Positions 1 to 8,781 of a DNA stretch of 64,000 bases are shown piece by piece. The DNA is from Neptunomonas marina. Lineage in GTDB: Bacteria; Pseudomonadota; Gammaproteobacteria; Pseudomonadales; Balneatricaceae. Location: contig NZ_SACQ01000006.1 of the NCBI RefSeq assembly GCF_004005935.1, forward strand, positions 62,001 to 126,000, in the 5' to 3' direction. Below the pieces are notes generated by a model. The model was not told where the DNA came from, ran no database searches, and saw only the letters and a list, made by a program, of their open reading frames with translations. Each line of letters begins with the position of its first letter. Position 1 is the stretch's first letter. The position numbers and the translations under genes were made by a program.

Positions 1-162
1 AGCCCAGCTCTCCAGTGCTAACAACTGATCATACTGTTGCTGCCAGCCCGGTGGCGGAGCGCTGACACTAGGCTCCACGACTTGCGGTGGTGCCGAGCTA
101 CATCCTGCAAAAACGGTGGCGACTAAAAGGGTACCGATGACTCGTGTAAGCGAAAATTTCAT
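1..162 (-). CDS. lolB: Outer-membrane lipoprotein LolB, N-terminal part (cut by window edge)
   Basis: LolB receives lipoproteins from LolA and inserts them into the outer membrane. Only the first 54 codons are in the window. They encode a lipoprotein signal peptide ending in a lipobox (F-A-G-C, Cys21) with Ser at +2, which fits outer-membrane retention. A proline-rich linker and a W-Q-Q-Q-Y-D-type segment follow, resembling the start of the mature LolB domain. The start ATG overlaps the TGA of the upstream TPR lipoprotein gene (ATGA, 159-162), so the two are probably translationally coupled. The name rests on the signal peptide and on the conserved lolB - TPR - hemA order known from pseudomonads. 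The mature domain itself lies outside the window. Confidence 0.75.
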   Translation of the reverse strand, partial: MKFSLTRVIGTLLVATVFAGCSSAPPQVVEPSVSAPPPGWQQQYDQLLALESWA

Positions 163-1865
163 GATGCTAATAATTCCTTCGCTTCCTCTAGATGGCTGCT
201 ATCGGGGAACTGTGCTTGTAACTTGTTATAGAGTTGTTGCGCAGCCTCATGCTCTTCTAGTGCGATGAGCACCACGACAAGATGCCCGCCGACTTCTGGG
301 TCTTCTAAGATGCCGAACGCTTTTTCTAAATATTGGCGGGCTTCTTGGTAGCGACCTAGCTTGTAGAGGATCCAGCCATAAGAGTCGATCACAGCCGGGT
401 CATCTGGCTTCAAAACGATAGCGCGGTCAAGCAGCGCAAAGGCTTCGTCGTAACGCTCTGTGTAGATGGTTAGGGTGTAACCCAAAGCATTTAACGCCGA
501 TGCATTATCTGGATCCTGTGCGAGCACAAGGCGAAACTCTTTTTCGGTCGTTGAGAACTCTTCAGGGGGCCTGAGCATAGCGCGCGCGTAGACGAGAGTC
601 GGGTTTTGGCTGTAAGTGCTGAGGCCTTTATCGAGTACGTTAATTGCGCCCTGTTTGTCGCCGCGTGTACGCAGCCAATCAGCATGCAGGTTGTAAAGGT
701 CTGGTGCTAATTCAGGATGACGCTTAATGGCGTTATTGATAGCGTTGGCGACATCATCACGTCGTTGAATTGAGGTTTGCAAGGCAAGGGCTCGGCCGTA
801 TGCCTGCATGATATTGTTGCCCTCGGCTGTCGCGGTGTAGTACGCCAGCGCAGTCTCTTTTTGGTCGCGCTGTTCAGCTATTAGACCAAGATAGAAATTA
901 AGGTCAGAGCGCTCTTTTTGCGCCTGGAGTGCTTTGAGCAGCTCCTCGCTCTGTTCAAGTTGGCCGTGATCTAAAGCCAGTAGTGCGATGTAAAGCTGTA
1001 GTTGATCATCTTCGGGGAACTGGGCAATCAGCTTTGCTCCCTTCGCGGCGGCTTCTTTGTTCCGCTCTGCTGCATACAGCACTTGCATCTCAGAGAGCAG
1101 CACCTGTTTGTTGCGCGGTGCTCGTTTCTTGACCGGTTTGAGCGTGACGAGTGCTTCATCAAAGCGTTTCATTTCGCGTTGCAGATCGGCTTTACGCAAG
1201 TACGCGTCGTAGTTACTTGGGTTGTAACGAATCGCTTTCGAAAAGCTGGCAAGGGCGTCATCGTTGCGGGCTAATTTTTGCTGTAGCAGGCCACTGGTCA
1301 TCCAAAGGTCGGCCCGCTCGGGGTTATCGCGCAATAGCTCGCTGATCTCGTTTAAGTACCCCTTCGCTGTATCGTTTGGCAGGCGCGGGGCTTGGGCGTT
1401 GATCAGCAGTAATATACGTTGGCTTTGGCGTGTTAGAGCTTTGCGAATATAGGGCTGAGCGGCTTCAAACTGGCGCTCGTGAAGCAGGATGCTCGCCATG
1501 ATCTCAAATGGCTCTAAGTTGTCAGGCTCGTACTTGATCCAAATATCAGCGGCTTTTTGGAGCGCAACCTGATCTTTGTTGTACTGAGCGATGCGCACAG
1601 CACGTCTTATGACTGCTGGGTCGCCTGTCAGCTCTGCTTGTTTTAAATATTTCTCTTGTGCCAGATCGAAGCGTTTTTGGTGCCCAGCAATCTCTGCGGT
1701 CAGGATATCGAACAGGGTTTCGCGGTTTAGCTCCCCCTCTTTGTATACGACAGGCTCCGGCTCAGGTGCAGCGGGAACTAGACTCGTCATCGGGCCACTG
1801 CAGCCAGCGAGAAGCGTACCTGATATCAACAGTGGGATATAAACTTTAAACACGATGGATTTCAT
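159..1865 (-). CDS. TPR outer-membrane lipoprotein, LbcA-like
   Basis: A 568-residue lipoprotein made almost entirely of tetratricopeptide-like helical repeats. The start is placed at the internal Met (1865) because the protein then begins with a typical lipoprotein signal ending L-L-A-G-C (Cys22, Ser at +2). The longer reading adds 18 residues with no signal character. Repeats with the A-x-x-x-Y/G-x-x-L-x-x-x-P spacing run from about residue 55 to the end. In Pseudomonas aeruginosa the protein at the same place, between lolB and hemA, is LbcA, an outer-membrane TPR lipoprotein that binds and activates the periplasmic protease CtpA. Size, lipobox and synteny all match, so a protease-scaffold role is inferred. 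It is divergent from hemA and overlaps lolB by 4 bases. Confidence 0.8.
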   Translation of the reverse strand: MKSIVFKVYIPLLISGTLLAGCSGPMTSLVPAAPEPEPVVYKEGELNRETLFDILTAEIAGHQKRFDLAQEKYLKQAELTGDPAVIRRAVRIAQYNKDQVALQKAADIWIKYEPDNLEPFEIMASILLHERQFEAAQPYIRKALTRQSQRILLLINAQAPRLPNDTAKGYLNEISELLRDNPERADLWMTSGLLQQKLARNDDALASFSKAIRYNPSNYDAYLRKADLQREMKRFDEALVTLKPVKKRAPRNKQVLLSEMQVLYAAERNKEAAAKGAKLIAQFPEDDQLQLYIALLALDHGQLEQSEELLKALQAQKERSDLNFYLGLIAEQRDQKETALAYYTATAEGNNIMQAYGRALALQTSIQRRDDVANAINNAIKRHPELAPDLYNLHADWLRTRGDKQGAINVLDKGLSTYSQNPTLVYARAMLRPPEEFSTTEKEFRLVLAQDPDNASALNALGYTLTIYTERYDEAFALLDRAIVLKPDDPAVIDSYGWILYKLGRYQEARQYLEKAFGILEDPEVGGHLVVVLIALEEHEAAQQLYNKLQAQFPDSSHLEEAKELLAS

Positions 1866-1992
1866 CCTAGAAAACGACTCTTTGGTACCAATATAGAGGA
1901 GGCGTGACAGGCTTGTCACCGCCTAAACTATGGAAAGTTAGTGTAACCGCGACTGAATTGGTTCAAATTAGTTTATCAGTACTATTGGCGGT

Positions 1993-2022
1993 TTTTCGTT
2001 TGCGCTGAAAAGCGTGTATTAT
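1993..2022 (+). promoter_or_regulatory. Possible hemA promoter
   Basis: A TATTAT hexamer at 2017-2022 lies 38 bases before the hemA start, with a weak T-rich -35 region around 1993-2000. It sits in the divergent gap between the TPR lipoprotein gene and hemA. The -35 is poor, so this is only a candidate. Confidence 0.3.
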
Positions 2023-2060
2023 TACGCGCTTATTTGTTATCAGGTGAAGTGTCTCGTTTC

Positions 2061-3323
2061 ATGTCTCTCCTTGCTTTGGGCATCAATCACAAGACGGCTT
2101 CCGTTGCAGTACGGGAGAAAGTCGCGTTTAGTCCTGACCAGCTCACTAGTGCGCTAGATGAGGTGAAGGCTCGCGCGCAGCTCAAAGAGGTTGCCATACT
2201 TTCAACCTGTAACCGGATGGAGCTGTATTGCTCCTCCGATGGCCCACAGCTACAAACGGTGTTGGAGTGGCTTGCTGATTACCACGATATTCCCACCGAT
2301 GAGCTACACCAAAGCATCTATGCCCACGCTGATGAACATGCTGTGCAGCATATGATGCGTGTTGCCAGTGGCCTCGATTCTCTCGTGTTGGGTGAGCCGC
2401 AAATTCTCGGACAGCTGAAATCCGCTTATTCCGTCTCGCTTGAAAACAGTGTGCTGGGCGCAGAGCTCGGCAGGTTGTTTCAACAAGCATTTTCTGTGGC
2501 AAAAAAAGTACGCACGGAAACAGCGATCGGTGAAAACCCCGTATCGGTGGCCTACGCAGCGGTAAACTTAGCGCAGCACATCTTCTCTGATCTACGTGAT
2601 AGCCGTGCGCTGCTGATCGGTGCTGGTGAAACGGTTGAACTCGTTGCGCGTCACCTGCGCAATGCGGGCGTACAGCAAATGACTGTCGCTAACCGCACGT
2701 TAGACAGAGCATTGGGCGTCGCTGAAGAGTTTGATGCGCAAGCGATCCTGTTGGGTGATATTCCAGATGCGCTGCCGAACGCCGATATCGTGATCGCTTC
2801 GACTGCAAGCCCGTTACCCATTTTGGGTAAAGGTGCCGTCGAAGAGGCGTTGAAACAACGTCGCCATCAGCCGATCTTTATGGTGGATATCGCGGTTCCG
2901 CGCGACATTGAACCGCAAGTGTCTGAACTCGATGATGTTTACCTCTATACGGTTGATGATCTGCGCGAGGTGATCGAAGAGAATCAGCGCAGCCGTGAAT
3001 CCGCTGCCCGTGAGGCAGAGCAGATTATTCAGCGTGGCGCTGATGAGTTTATGGGCATGCTGCGCTCGCGCGGTGCGGTCTCTACGCTCACGAAACTGCG
3101 CGGCCATTACGAAACGCTGCGTGATGATGAAGTAGAAGCAGCGCTTAAACAGATGCGCAGTGGTAAAGACCCTGAAGCCGTGCTTGAGCAGATGGCGCGT
3201 CGCCTGACCAATAAAGTCCTGCACCACCCGACGATACAATTAAGAAAAGCCAGTGCCGAGGGGCAGGTGGAGCTCATTGACGCTGCCACAACGCTCTTCC
3301 AGCTGTCTGATTCGGACGATTAA
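2061..3323 (+). CDS. hemA: Glutamyl-tRNA reductase
   Basis: HemA reduces glutamyl-tRNA(Glu) to glutamate-1-semialdehyde with NADPH, the first committed step of C5 tetrapyrrole synthesis. The start at 2061 is chosen because [10 protein letters not shown] is the normal N-terminus; nine upstream in-frame codons are unlikely. Length is 420 residues, usual for the family. The catalytic segment S-T-C-N-R-M-E is present with nucleophile Cys50, followed by the conserved [15 protein letters not shown] stretch. A Rossmann NADPH domain (around A-L-L-I-G-A-G-E-T) and a C-terminal helical dimerisation domain follow. It opens a tight operon with prfA (3-base gap), prmC and moeB, a conserved gammaproteobacterial arrangement linking haem synthesis and translation termination. 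Confidence 0.97.
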   Translation: MSLLALGINHKTASVAVREKVAFSPDQLTSALDEVKARAQLKEVAILSTCNRMELYCSSDGPQLQTVLEWLADYHDIPTDELHQSIYAHADEHAVQHMMRVASGLDSLVLGEPQILGQLKSAYSVSLENSVLGAELGRLFQQAFSVAKKVRTETAIGENPVSVAYAAVNLAQHIFSDLRDSRALLIGAGETVELVARHLRNAGVQQMTVANRTLDRALGVAEEFDAQAILLGDIPDALPNADIVIASTASPLPILGKGAVEEALKQRRHQPIFMVDIAVPRDIEPQVSELDDVYLYTVDDLREVIEENQRSRESAAREAEQIIQRGADEFMGMLRSRGAVSTLTKLRGHYETLRDDEVEAALKQMRSGKDPEAVLEQMARRLTNKVLHHPTIQLRKASAEGQVELIDAATTLFQLSDSDD

Positions 3324-3326
3324 ATT

Positions 3327-4409
3327 ATGAAAGATTCGATTCGCGCTAAGCTGGAAAAGCTAGCCGATCGCTTTGAAGAGCTTGCTGCTCTGCTGAGCGA
3401 TGCTGATGTCATTTCTGATCAGCAAAAATTCCGTGATTACTCCAAAGAGTACGCCGAGCTTGAGCCGGTTGTACAATCTTACAGTGCCTTTCAGCAAGCT
3501 GAGGGTGATCTTGAAGAAGCACAGCTGATGATGCAGGACAGCGATCCTGATATGCGTGAAATGGCAAAAGATGAGCATGCCAGTGCGCAGGCGCAGATCG
3601 AAGAGCTTGAGCAAGCGCTGCAAATTCACTTGTTGCCAAAAGATCCAAATGATGGCGCCAACGTCTTTCTCGAGATCCGCGCCGGAACGGGCGGTGATGA
3701 GGCTGCTATCTTCTCGGGCGACCTATTCCGTATGTACTCAAAGTATGCGGAGAATCAGGGATGGCGTATTGAGGTCGTCAGTGCGAGCGAAGGCGAGCAC
3801 GGCGGCTACAAAGAGGTGATCGCTCGCGTGGTGGGCGATGCTGTTTACTCGCGCTTGAAGTTTGAATCGGGTGCGCACCGCGTACAACGCGTTCCTGAAA
3901 CCGAATCTCAAGGCCGCATCCATACCTCTGCGTGCACCGTTGCGGTGATGCCAGAGATGGACGAGAGCGCCGAGGTTGAGATCAACAAGGCAGATCTGCG
4001 TATCGATACCTACCGTGCATCGGGTGCAGGTGGTCAGCACGTTAACAAAACCGATTCGGCGATCCGTATCACACATATCCCAACTGGGGTGGTGGTGGAG
4101 TGCCAAGAGGAGCGTTCACAGCACAAGAACCGCGCGAAAGCGATGGCGCTGTTAGCTTCACGTTTGCAAGCGGCTGAGTTAGAGAAAGCGGCGGCTGAGC
4201 AAGCGAGCACGCGTAAGAGCCTTGTCGGTAGTGGCGATCGCTCAGAGCGTATTCGCACTTACAACTATCCGCAGGGGCGGGTTACCGATCACCGCATCAA
4301 CTTGACGCTCTACAAGCTTGAAGAGGTGATGGAAGGCAAGCTTTCTGAGGTGATCGATCCTCTCATGCACGAATACCAAGCTGAGCAGCTTGGTGCGTTG
4401 TCTGAGTAA
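3327..4409 (+). CDS. prfA: Peptide chain release factor 1
   Basis: RF1 reads UAA and UAG stop codons and triggers peptidyl-tRNA hydrolysis. The 360-residue protein has the normal family length. The hydrolysis motif G-G-Q is at residues 235-237 inside S-G-A-G-G-Q-H-V-N. The codon-recognition tripeptide is of the PxT type (P-E-T within [10 protein letters not shown]), which identifies RF1 rather than RF2. There is no programmed frameshift, also as expected for RF1. The gene starts 3 bases after the hemA stop and is followed 8 bases later by prmC, whose product methylates the GGQ glutamine, so target and modifier are co-transcribed. Confidence 0.98.
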   Translation: MKDSIRAKLEKLADRFEELAALLSDADVISDQQKFRDYSKEYAELEPVVQSYSAFQQAEGDLEEAQLMMQDSDPDMREMAKDEHASAQAQIEELEQALQIHLLPKDPNDGANVFLEIRAGTGGDEAAIFSGDLFRMYSKYAENQGWRIEVVSASEGEHGGYKEVIARVVGDAVYSRLKFESGAHRVQRVPETESQGRIHTSACTVAVMPEMDESAEVEINKADLRIDTYRASGAGGQHVNKTDSAIRITHIPTGVVVECQEERSQHKNRAKAMALLASRLQAAELEKAAAEQASTRKSLVGSGDRSERIRTYNYPQGRVTDHRINLTLYKLEEVMEGKLSEVIDPLMHEYQAEQLGALSE

Positions 4410-4417
4410 CAGATCCG

Positions 4418-5257
4418 ATGCGCATTGCTGATGCGTTAACCCCGCCAGAGGCGCTGAGCGGTTTAAGTGACTCTCCGCGCCTTGATCTAGAGCTGCTGTT
4501 GGGGCATGTAATTGGTCAGTCTCGTAGTTACTTTTTGACTTGGCCTGATAAGCAACTGACTGAAACGCAGCTCAGCGCTTTCAATGCGCTTGTCGCTAGA
4601 CGCCTAAAAGGCGAACCGATCGCTTATATTTTGGGCGTTCAGTCCTTTTGGACGTTGGAACTTGAAGTCTCGCCCGTGACGCTAATACCGCGTCCTGACA
4701 CCGAGGTGTTAGTTGAAACGGCACTCGACTGTTTACCAAACGGCACGTTTCGCGTGGCAGATCTAGGTACCGGTACCGGCGCTATTGCACTCGCGTTGGC
4801 CAGCGAACGGCCGGATTGGCACGTTGTTGGATGCGATCTGATGCCTGATGCCGTCGCTTTGGCGCAGCGCAATGGCCGCCGCTGTGGACTGGATCAGGTT
4901 GCGTTTCTGCAAGGCAGCTGGTTTGAGCCTCTGGATGGCCGCTTTGAGCTGATTGTGAGCAACCCCCCTTATATTGATCCGCTCGATCAACACCTTAACG
5001 AAGGAGATGTGCGCTTTGAGCCGCGTTCTGCATTGGTAGCCGAGGCTGCTGGTCTAGCTGATATTACGCACATTGCGACAACGGCAACTGAGTACCTAAC
5101 AGATAGCGGATGGCTGCTCTTTGAGCATGGTTATGATCAGGGTGAAGCTGTACGTCTGTTGTTGACCCAATTAGGTTATAACCAAGTAGAAACGCGGCCC
5201 GACTATGCGGGTAACGACCGTGTGACTTTAGGGTGTTGGAGAGGTAAACCATGCTGA
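4418..5257 (+). CDS. prmC: Release-factor glutamine methyltransferase
   Basis: PrmC (HemK) N5-methylates the glutamine of the GGQ motif in RF1 and RF2. The 279-residue protein has an N-terminal helical release-factor-binding domain (about 1-75) and a Rossmann methyltransferase domain. The SAM-binding motif V-A-D-L-G-T-G-T-G lies near residue 112, and the substrate-binding N-P-P-Y motif is at residues 182-185. A shared I-P-R-P-D-T-E segment also fits the family. It is co-directional with prfA, and its last 7 bases overlap the start of the moeB-like gene, implying coupled translation. Confidence 0.96.
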   Translation: MRIADALTPPEALSGLSDSPRLDLELLLGHVIGQSRSYFLTWPDKQLTETQLSAFNALVARRLKGEPIAYILGVQSFWTLELEVSPVTLIPRPDTEVLVETALDCLPNGTFRVADLGTGTGAIALALASERPDWHVVGCDLMPDAVALAQRNGRRCGLDQVAFLQGSWFEPLDGRFELIVSNPPYIDPLDQHLNEGDVRFEPRSALVAEAAGLADITHIATTATEYLTDSGWLLFEHGYDQGEAVRLLLTQLGYNQVETRPDYAGNDRVTLGCWRGKPC

Positions 5258-6003
5258 CAGATGACGAACTACTGCGCTACAGCCGCCAAATCATGTTGCC
5301 CGATGTGGATATTGCCGGGCAGGAGCGTTGGCGCGCTTCGAAGGTGTTGATTGTTGGCTTAGGCGGACTGGGTTCACCTGTTGCCATGTATCTTGCTGCA
5401 GCTGGTGTTGGTGAGCTCGTGCTGGTTGATGATGATGAAGTTGATCTAACCAACTTACAGCGACAGGTGCTACACACAACGGCGCGTATTGGTATGCCGA
5501 AAGTGGCGTCGGCTGCGCAAGCGTTGGCGGAGCTTAATCCACATATCCGCATTACACCGATCGCAAAACGATGTGATGAGGCTGAACTGCTGGGCCTTGT
5601 GACTGAGGCCGACTTGGTGCTCGACTGCACAGATAACTTCACCACGCGTCATGCCATTAATCGTGCTTGTGTGGCGAGCAAAACACCGTTGGTTTCAGGT
5701 GCAGCGATCCGCATGGAAGGCCAAGTCGCTGTCTTTCAGCCACAACAAGACGATAGCCCCTGCTATCACTGCCTCTACAAAGAGAGCGATGATGAGAATC
5801 TAACCTGTGCCGACTCCGGCGTATTGGCACCTGTGGTGGGTATTATCGGCTCACTACAAGCACTAGAAGCTCTCAAAGTATTGGCGAACGTTGGCGAATC
5901 ATTAACCGGGCGCTTGTTGATTTTTGATGCTAAGGAAACCGCATGGCGCACCTTGAAACTACGCAAAGATGCCAACTGTGCCGTATGCGGTATACAGGAG
6001 TAA
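5251..6003 (+). CDS. moeB: ThiF/MoeB-family adenylyltransferase
   Basis: MoeB adenylates the C-terminal glycine of MoaD during molybdopterin synthesis; ThiF does the same for ThiS. The 250-residue protein carries the ATP-binding G-L-G-G-L-G-S stretch (about residues 31-37), the conserved D-D-D-x-V-D-x-x-N-L-Q-R-Q segment, the D-C-T-D-N-F motif, and two zinc-binding C-x-x-C pairs (Cys171/Cys174 and Cys243/Cys246). It has no C-terminal rhodanese domain. The prmC-moeB order is the same as in pseudomonads, favouring MoeB. No moaD or thiS lies in the window, so the partner protein cannot be confirmed here. Confidence 0.88.
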   Translation: MLTDDELLRYSRQIMLPDVDIAGQERWRASKVLIVGLGGLGSPVAMYLAAAGVGELVLVDDDEVDLTNLQRQVLHTTARIGMPKVASAAQALAELNPHIRITPIAKRCDEAELLGLVTEADLVLDCTDNFTTRHAINRACVASKTPLVSGAAIRMEGQVAVFQPQQDDSPCYHCLYKESDDENLTCADSGVLAPVVGIIGSLQALEALKVLANVGESLTGRLLIFDAKETAWRTLKLRKDANCAVCGIQE

Positions 6004-6006
6004 GTG

Positions 6007-6438
6007 ATGAGCAACGCGGATACGATTAAACAGCTATTAGAGAGTGCAAACACGATTGCCTTAGTAGGGGCGAGTGATAAACCTCACCGCGCCAGCTATC
6101 GGGTGATGGCGTTTCTGCTTGAACAGGGCTACACCGTATGGCCAATTAATCCGGCGAAAGCGGGAGGTGAAATTCTCGGACAGCCGGTATTGGCGTCGCT
6201 AGCGGATATCAACGAGCCGATCGATATGGTCGATATTTTCCGCAACGCCGATGCGGCGGGCGATGCCGTTGATGAGGCTATCGCAGTTGGTGCCCGTGCC
6301 GTTTGGCTGCAATTAGGGGTGATAAACCCAACGGCCGCTCAGAGAGCGCAAGCCGCTGGGTTAACGGTTGTTATGGATCATTGCCCTAAAATTGAGATTC
6401 CACTGCTGGGTGTTACAACACCGGCGCAGCGTGTTTAG
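6007..6438 (+). CDS. CoA-binding domain protein, YccU-like
   Basis: A small, 143-residue Rossmann-fold protein of the CoA_binding_2 family. The start is set at ATG 6007, six bases after the CAGGAG ribosome site at the end of the moeB-like gene; a GTG two codons earlier reading is less likely. Family hallmarks are the N-terminal I-A-L-V-G-A-S-D-K-P-H-R-A-S-Y segment, Y-x-V-x-P-I-N-P in the middle, V-W-L-Q-L-G-V near residue 100, and a conserved D-H-C-P-K-I-E near the C-terminus. The biochemical role of YccU-type proteins is not established. It is the last gene of the hemA operon and overlaps the convergent asparaginase gene by 4 bases. Confidence 0.88.
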   Translation: MSNADTIKQLLESANTIALVGASDKPHRASYRVMAFLLEQGYTVWPINPAKAGGEILGQPVLASLADINEPIDMVDIFRNADAAGDAVDEAIAVGARAVWLQLGVINPTAAQRAQAAGLTVVMDHCPKIEIPLLGVTTPAQRV

Positions 6439-7454
6439 TCCTCTGCAAGGGTGATCTCTCCTGCTAGAGATTGCCCCATCAACTCGCGTACCTCTTGAGT
6501 CGGTAAGTTACGGCCCAAAAGGTAGTGCAGCTTACAAAATGCCGCTTCTAGCGTCATATCTTGGCCGGAAATGACATTTAGCGCTTTCAGGCGTGCGCCG
6601 GTTGCATAGGTACCTTGTACAACAGGCCCGCCATGGCACAGGGTGCTATTCACCACAATCACTCCCCGTTGGTTTGCCTCGGCTAGCCGGTTCATCAGGT
6701 GCTGGTTGCGATCGGGTGGGTTGCCTGCGCCGAATGTTTGCAATACAACAGCCGCGATATCCGGGTTATTAAGCACTGCGTCGATCTGTTCGTCGATAAT
6801 GCCGGGGTAAAGGGCGAGCTGGGCTACGCGGCTTGGTTTGCTGGGGAGCATAAAGCGCAATGGCTGCTCGGGCAGGTTACTGCTGACAGGCAAAGGTTGA
6901 ATGCCCGCTTCGCTCAGTAGTGGGAAGTTCGGTGAGTCAAACGCTTGCAGTGCGGACGTGTGTGCCTTAGTGGCGCGGTTGCCGCGAATCAGCCGCCCAC
7001 CAAAGCAGATGGCAACTTCATGTAATGCGGAATGGCGCGCATAGTGAACGGCATCAAGCAGGTTACGCACCGCATCTGTACGTGGTTGACTGAGTGGAAT
7101 TTGAGCACCGGTCAAAATAACAGGCTTCGTTAGCCCGCGTAGCATGAACGACAGCGCTGATGCGCTATATGCCATTGTATCGGTGCCGTGCAAGATAACG
7201 AAGCCACTGTAGTCTTCATAGCGGCGTACTACCATCTCGGCGAGGCGCGTCCAGTCATTGGGCTGGATGTTGGAGCTGTCGAGGAGCTCATCTAGCTCGA
7301 CTAGGTCATAGTTGCCCAGCGCTTCGTGTGCGGCATCCCCTAATTGTTGGTCGATTAGCGCATCGAAGCCATGCTTGGGGACATAGCCTTGAGGGGTTGG
7401 CCAGCTACCAATGGTGCCGCCGGTATAGATAAAAAGGATCTTGTCGTTGTTCAT
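6435..7454 (-). CDS. ansA: Type I (cytoplasmic) L-asparaginase
   Basis: Hydrolyses asparagine to aspartate and ammonia. The 339-residue protein has no signal peptide, which points to the cytoplasmic type I enzyme. Both active-site threonine motifs are visible: Y-T-G-G-T-I-G near the N-terminus (Thr14 as nucleophile) and L-H-G-T-D-T-M-A-Y in the first third. The C-terminal domain G-A-G-N-P-P motif also fits the family. It is convergent with the CoA-binding gene. An aspartase-like gene lies immediately upstream on the same strand (about 50 bases away), so the pair may be co-expressed. Confidence 0.94.
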   Translation of the reverse strand: MNNDKILFIYTGGTIGSWPTPQGYVPKHGFDALIDQQLGDAAHEALGNYDLVELDELLDSSNIQPNDWTRLAEMVVRRYEDYSGFVILHGTDTMAYSASALSFMLRGLTKPVILTGAQIPLSQPRTDAVRNLLDAVHYARHSALHEVAICFGGRLIRGNRATKAHTSALQAFDSPNFPLLSEAGIQPLPVSSNLPEQPLRFMLPSKPSRVAQLALYPGIIDEQIDAVLNNPDIAAVVLQTFGAGNPPDRNQHLMNRLAEANQRGVIVVNSTLCHGGPVVQGTYATGARLKALNVISGQDMTLEAAFCKLHYLLGRNLPTQEVRELMGQSLAGEITLAED

Positions 7455-7504
7455 ACTACCAAACCATTTAACTGAGCTGCATTATCGAGCTTAATGTATG
7501 TAAA

Positions 7505-8707
7505 TCAGCCGCTTAACGCGCTTGAGTCGGCCTGCTTTTTAACATAGCTCGCACTATCATAGCTTATCGGCGGTGCGCTAGCAGTAGTCTTGTGAAGCGG
7601 CGCTGGCGCTAGTGTTAAGTGCAGTTTGATGGGCCTGATACAGCGTTGCCCAACATTATACAGAGCAGCTACGAGCATCCGCGTCGTTAGCTGCGCGTCG
7701 CAGGCCAGCATCGGAGCGATCACTGCGAACGGAGCTGGCCCAGATAGGCATAATTTAGCGGTGGCCTCTTGGCCTAGAATACGTAAGGCTGTTTGCAGGG
7801 CGTTATGGTTGGTCCAGGGATCGCTGGAGCCTGCGACAAGGCTGCTTGAACGGTGTAGCTGTGCGATATCTTCACACAGGCGCAGCAGTAACTGGGCGAT
7901 CTGGGTATGCAATGTGGCAAGATCAGCGAGCAGCGAGATCAGTGATGAGCCCTCTTGGGAGTAGCTGAGTGGGGTGCTCGACAAGTTAGCTAGTACGGGC
8001 AGGCATTGACGTGTTAGCTCACCTTGCTCGGGGCTGCACTGTCCGAGTGCTTGAATAAGCAAGTCAGCCTGTTCGGTGCAGCCTTTTAGGTCTTTGCGGT
8101 GTTCAGCAAAGCGATAGCTTATTGCGAGCACGCCGGGGTCCAATTGTTGTGGGCCTTGTTGCAGCCATCGGCTTAAGAGCCCCTCTTTGTGTTGTGCGAG
8201 TAAAATTAAGCTCTCGAGTGCCGTCATGAGTGCACGCTGGCCGTTGATGAGGGAGATGCGTGTTGCAAGCTGATAGTTCTCGCTTGGGTGCTGGGCGCGA
8301 TTGCAATCTTTGTTGGGGTTGAGCGCATAGTATTGGCCACGCTTTAGTCCCATCTCTGTAAGCGCTAGGTTGGTAATCACCTCGTTACAGTTGGTGTTGA
8401 TTGCTGAGATCACATCGCCATGTACGATATCCACAACGAATTGGTCGTGTAGCTCGCCGGCTTTAATACGGTTACAGGCGTTGAGCAGGGCCTTGTATTT
8501 GCTCAGGCTGAGCTTGCCGTCGTGATAGTTGAGGCCGGCGGCTGTTTCTTTGATGAGGCAGTAGCTGTGGATAAGGTCAGGAAACTGGCTAAGAGGTGCA
8601 TGGCTTGCATGAAAATGTCGCAAGGCGCGTAGCGTCTGAATACCGTACCATGCGTGTTGGGGAACCTGTTCATCGCCCAGCCGGTCGTGTTCTATTCGTG
8701 TACTCAT
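7505..8707 (-). CDS. Aspartase/fumarase-superfamily protein, probably inactive
   Basis: The first 130 residues follow aspartate ammonia-lyase closely: an E-H-D-x-L-G-D-x-x-V-P start, the Y-G-I-Q-T-L-R-A segment, I-N-T-N-C-N-E-V near 103-110 and L-N-P-N-K-D-x-N-R-A-Q near 129-139. After that the catalytic features are missing. The substrate-binding S-T-N-D motif reads H-P-S-E-N (140-144). The superfamily signature G-S-S-x-M-P-x-K-x-N-P keeps only G-S-S at 293-295 and continues D-P-W-T-N-H-N. Total length is 400 residues against about 470-480 for AspA, so the C-terminal domain is short. Catalysis of aspartate deamination therefore looks unlikely. It lies upstream of ansA on the same strand; a regulatory or binding role is possible but is inference. 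Confidence 0.8.
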   Translation of the reverse strand: MSTRIEHDRLGDEQVPQHAWYGIQTLRALRHFHASHAPLSQFPDLIHSYCLIKETAAGLNYHDGKLSLSKYKALLNACNRIKAGELHDQFVVDIVHGDVISAINTNCNEVITNLALTEMGLKRGQYYALNPNKDCNRAQHPSENYQLATRISLINGQRALMTALESLILLAQHKEGLLSRWLQQGPQQLDPGVLAISYRFAEHRKDLKGCTEQADLLIQALGQCSPEQGELTRQCLPVLANLSSTPLSYSQEGSSLISLLADLATLHTQIAQLLLRLCEDIAQLHRSSSLVAGSSDPWTNHNALQTALRILGQEATAKLCLSGPAPFAVIAPMLACDAQLTTRMLVAALYNVGQRCIRPIKLHLTLAPAPLHKTTASAPPISYDSASYVKKQADSSALSG

Positions 8708-8781
8708 GCGTGACCGTATGTTTGTTATTATGCATACAATTCATTTAAGCACAGATAACCGCGGATGCGACTTTTTGTAAG

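Noticed and set aside
2814-3239. 141-codon antisense frame inside hemA
   Set aside because: Covered by conserved glutamyl-tRNA reductase sequence on the other strand.
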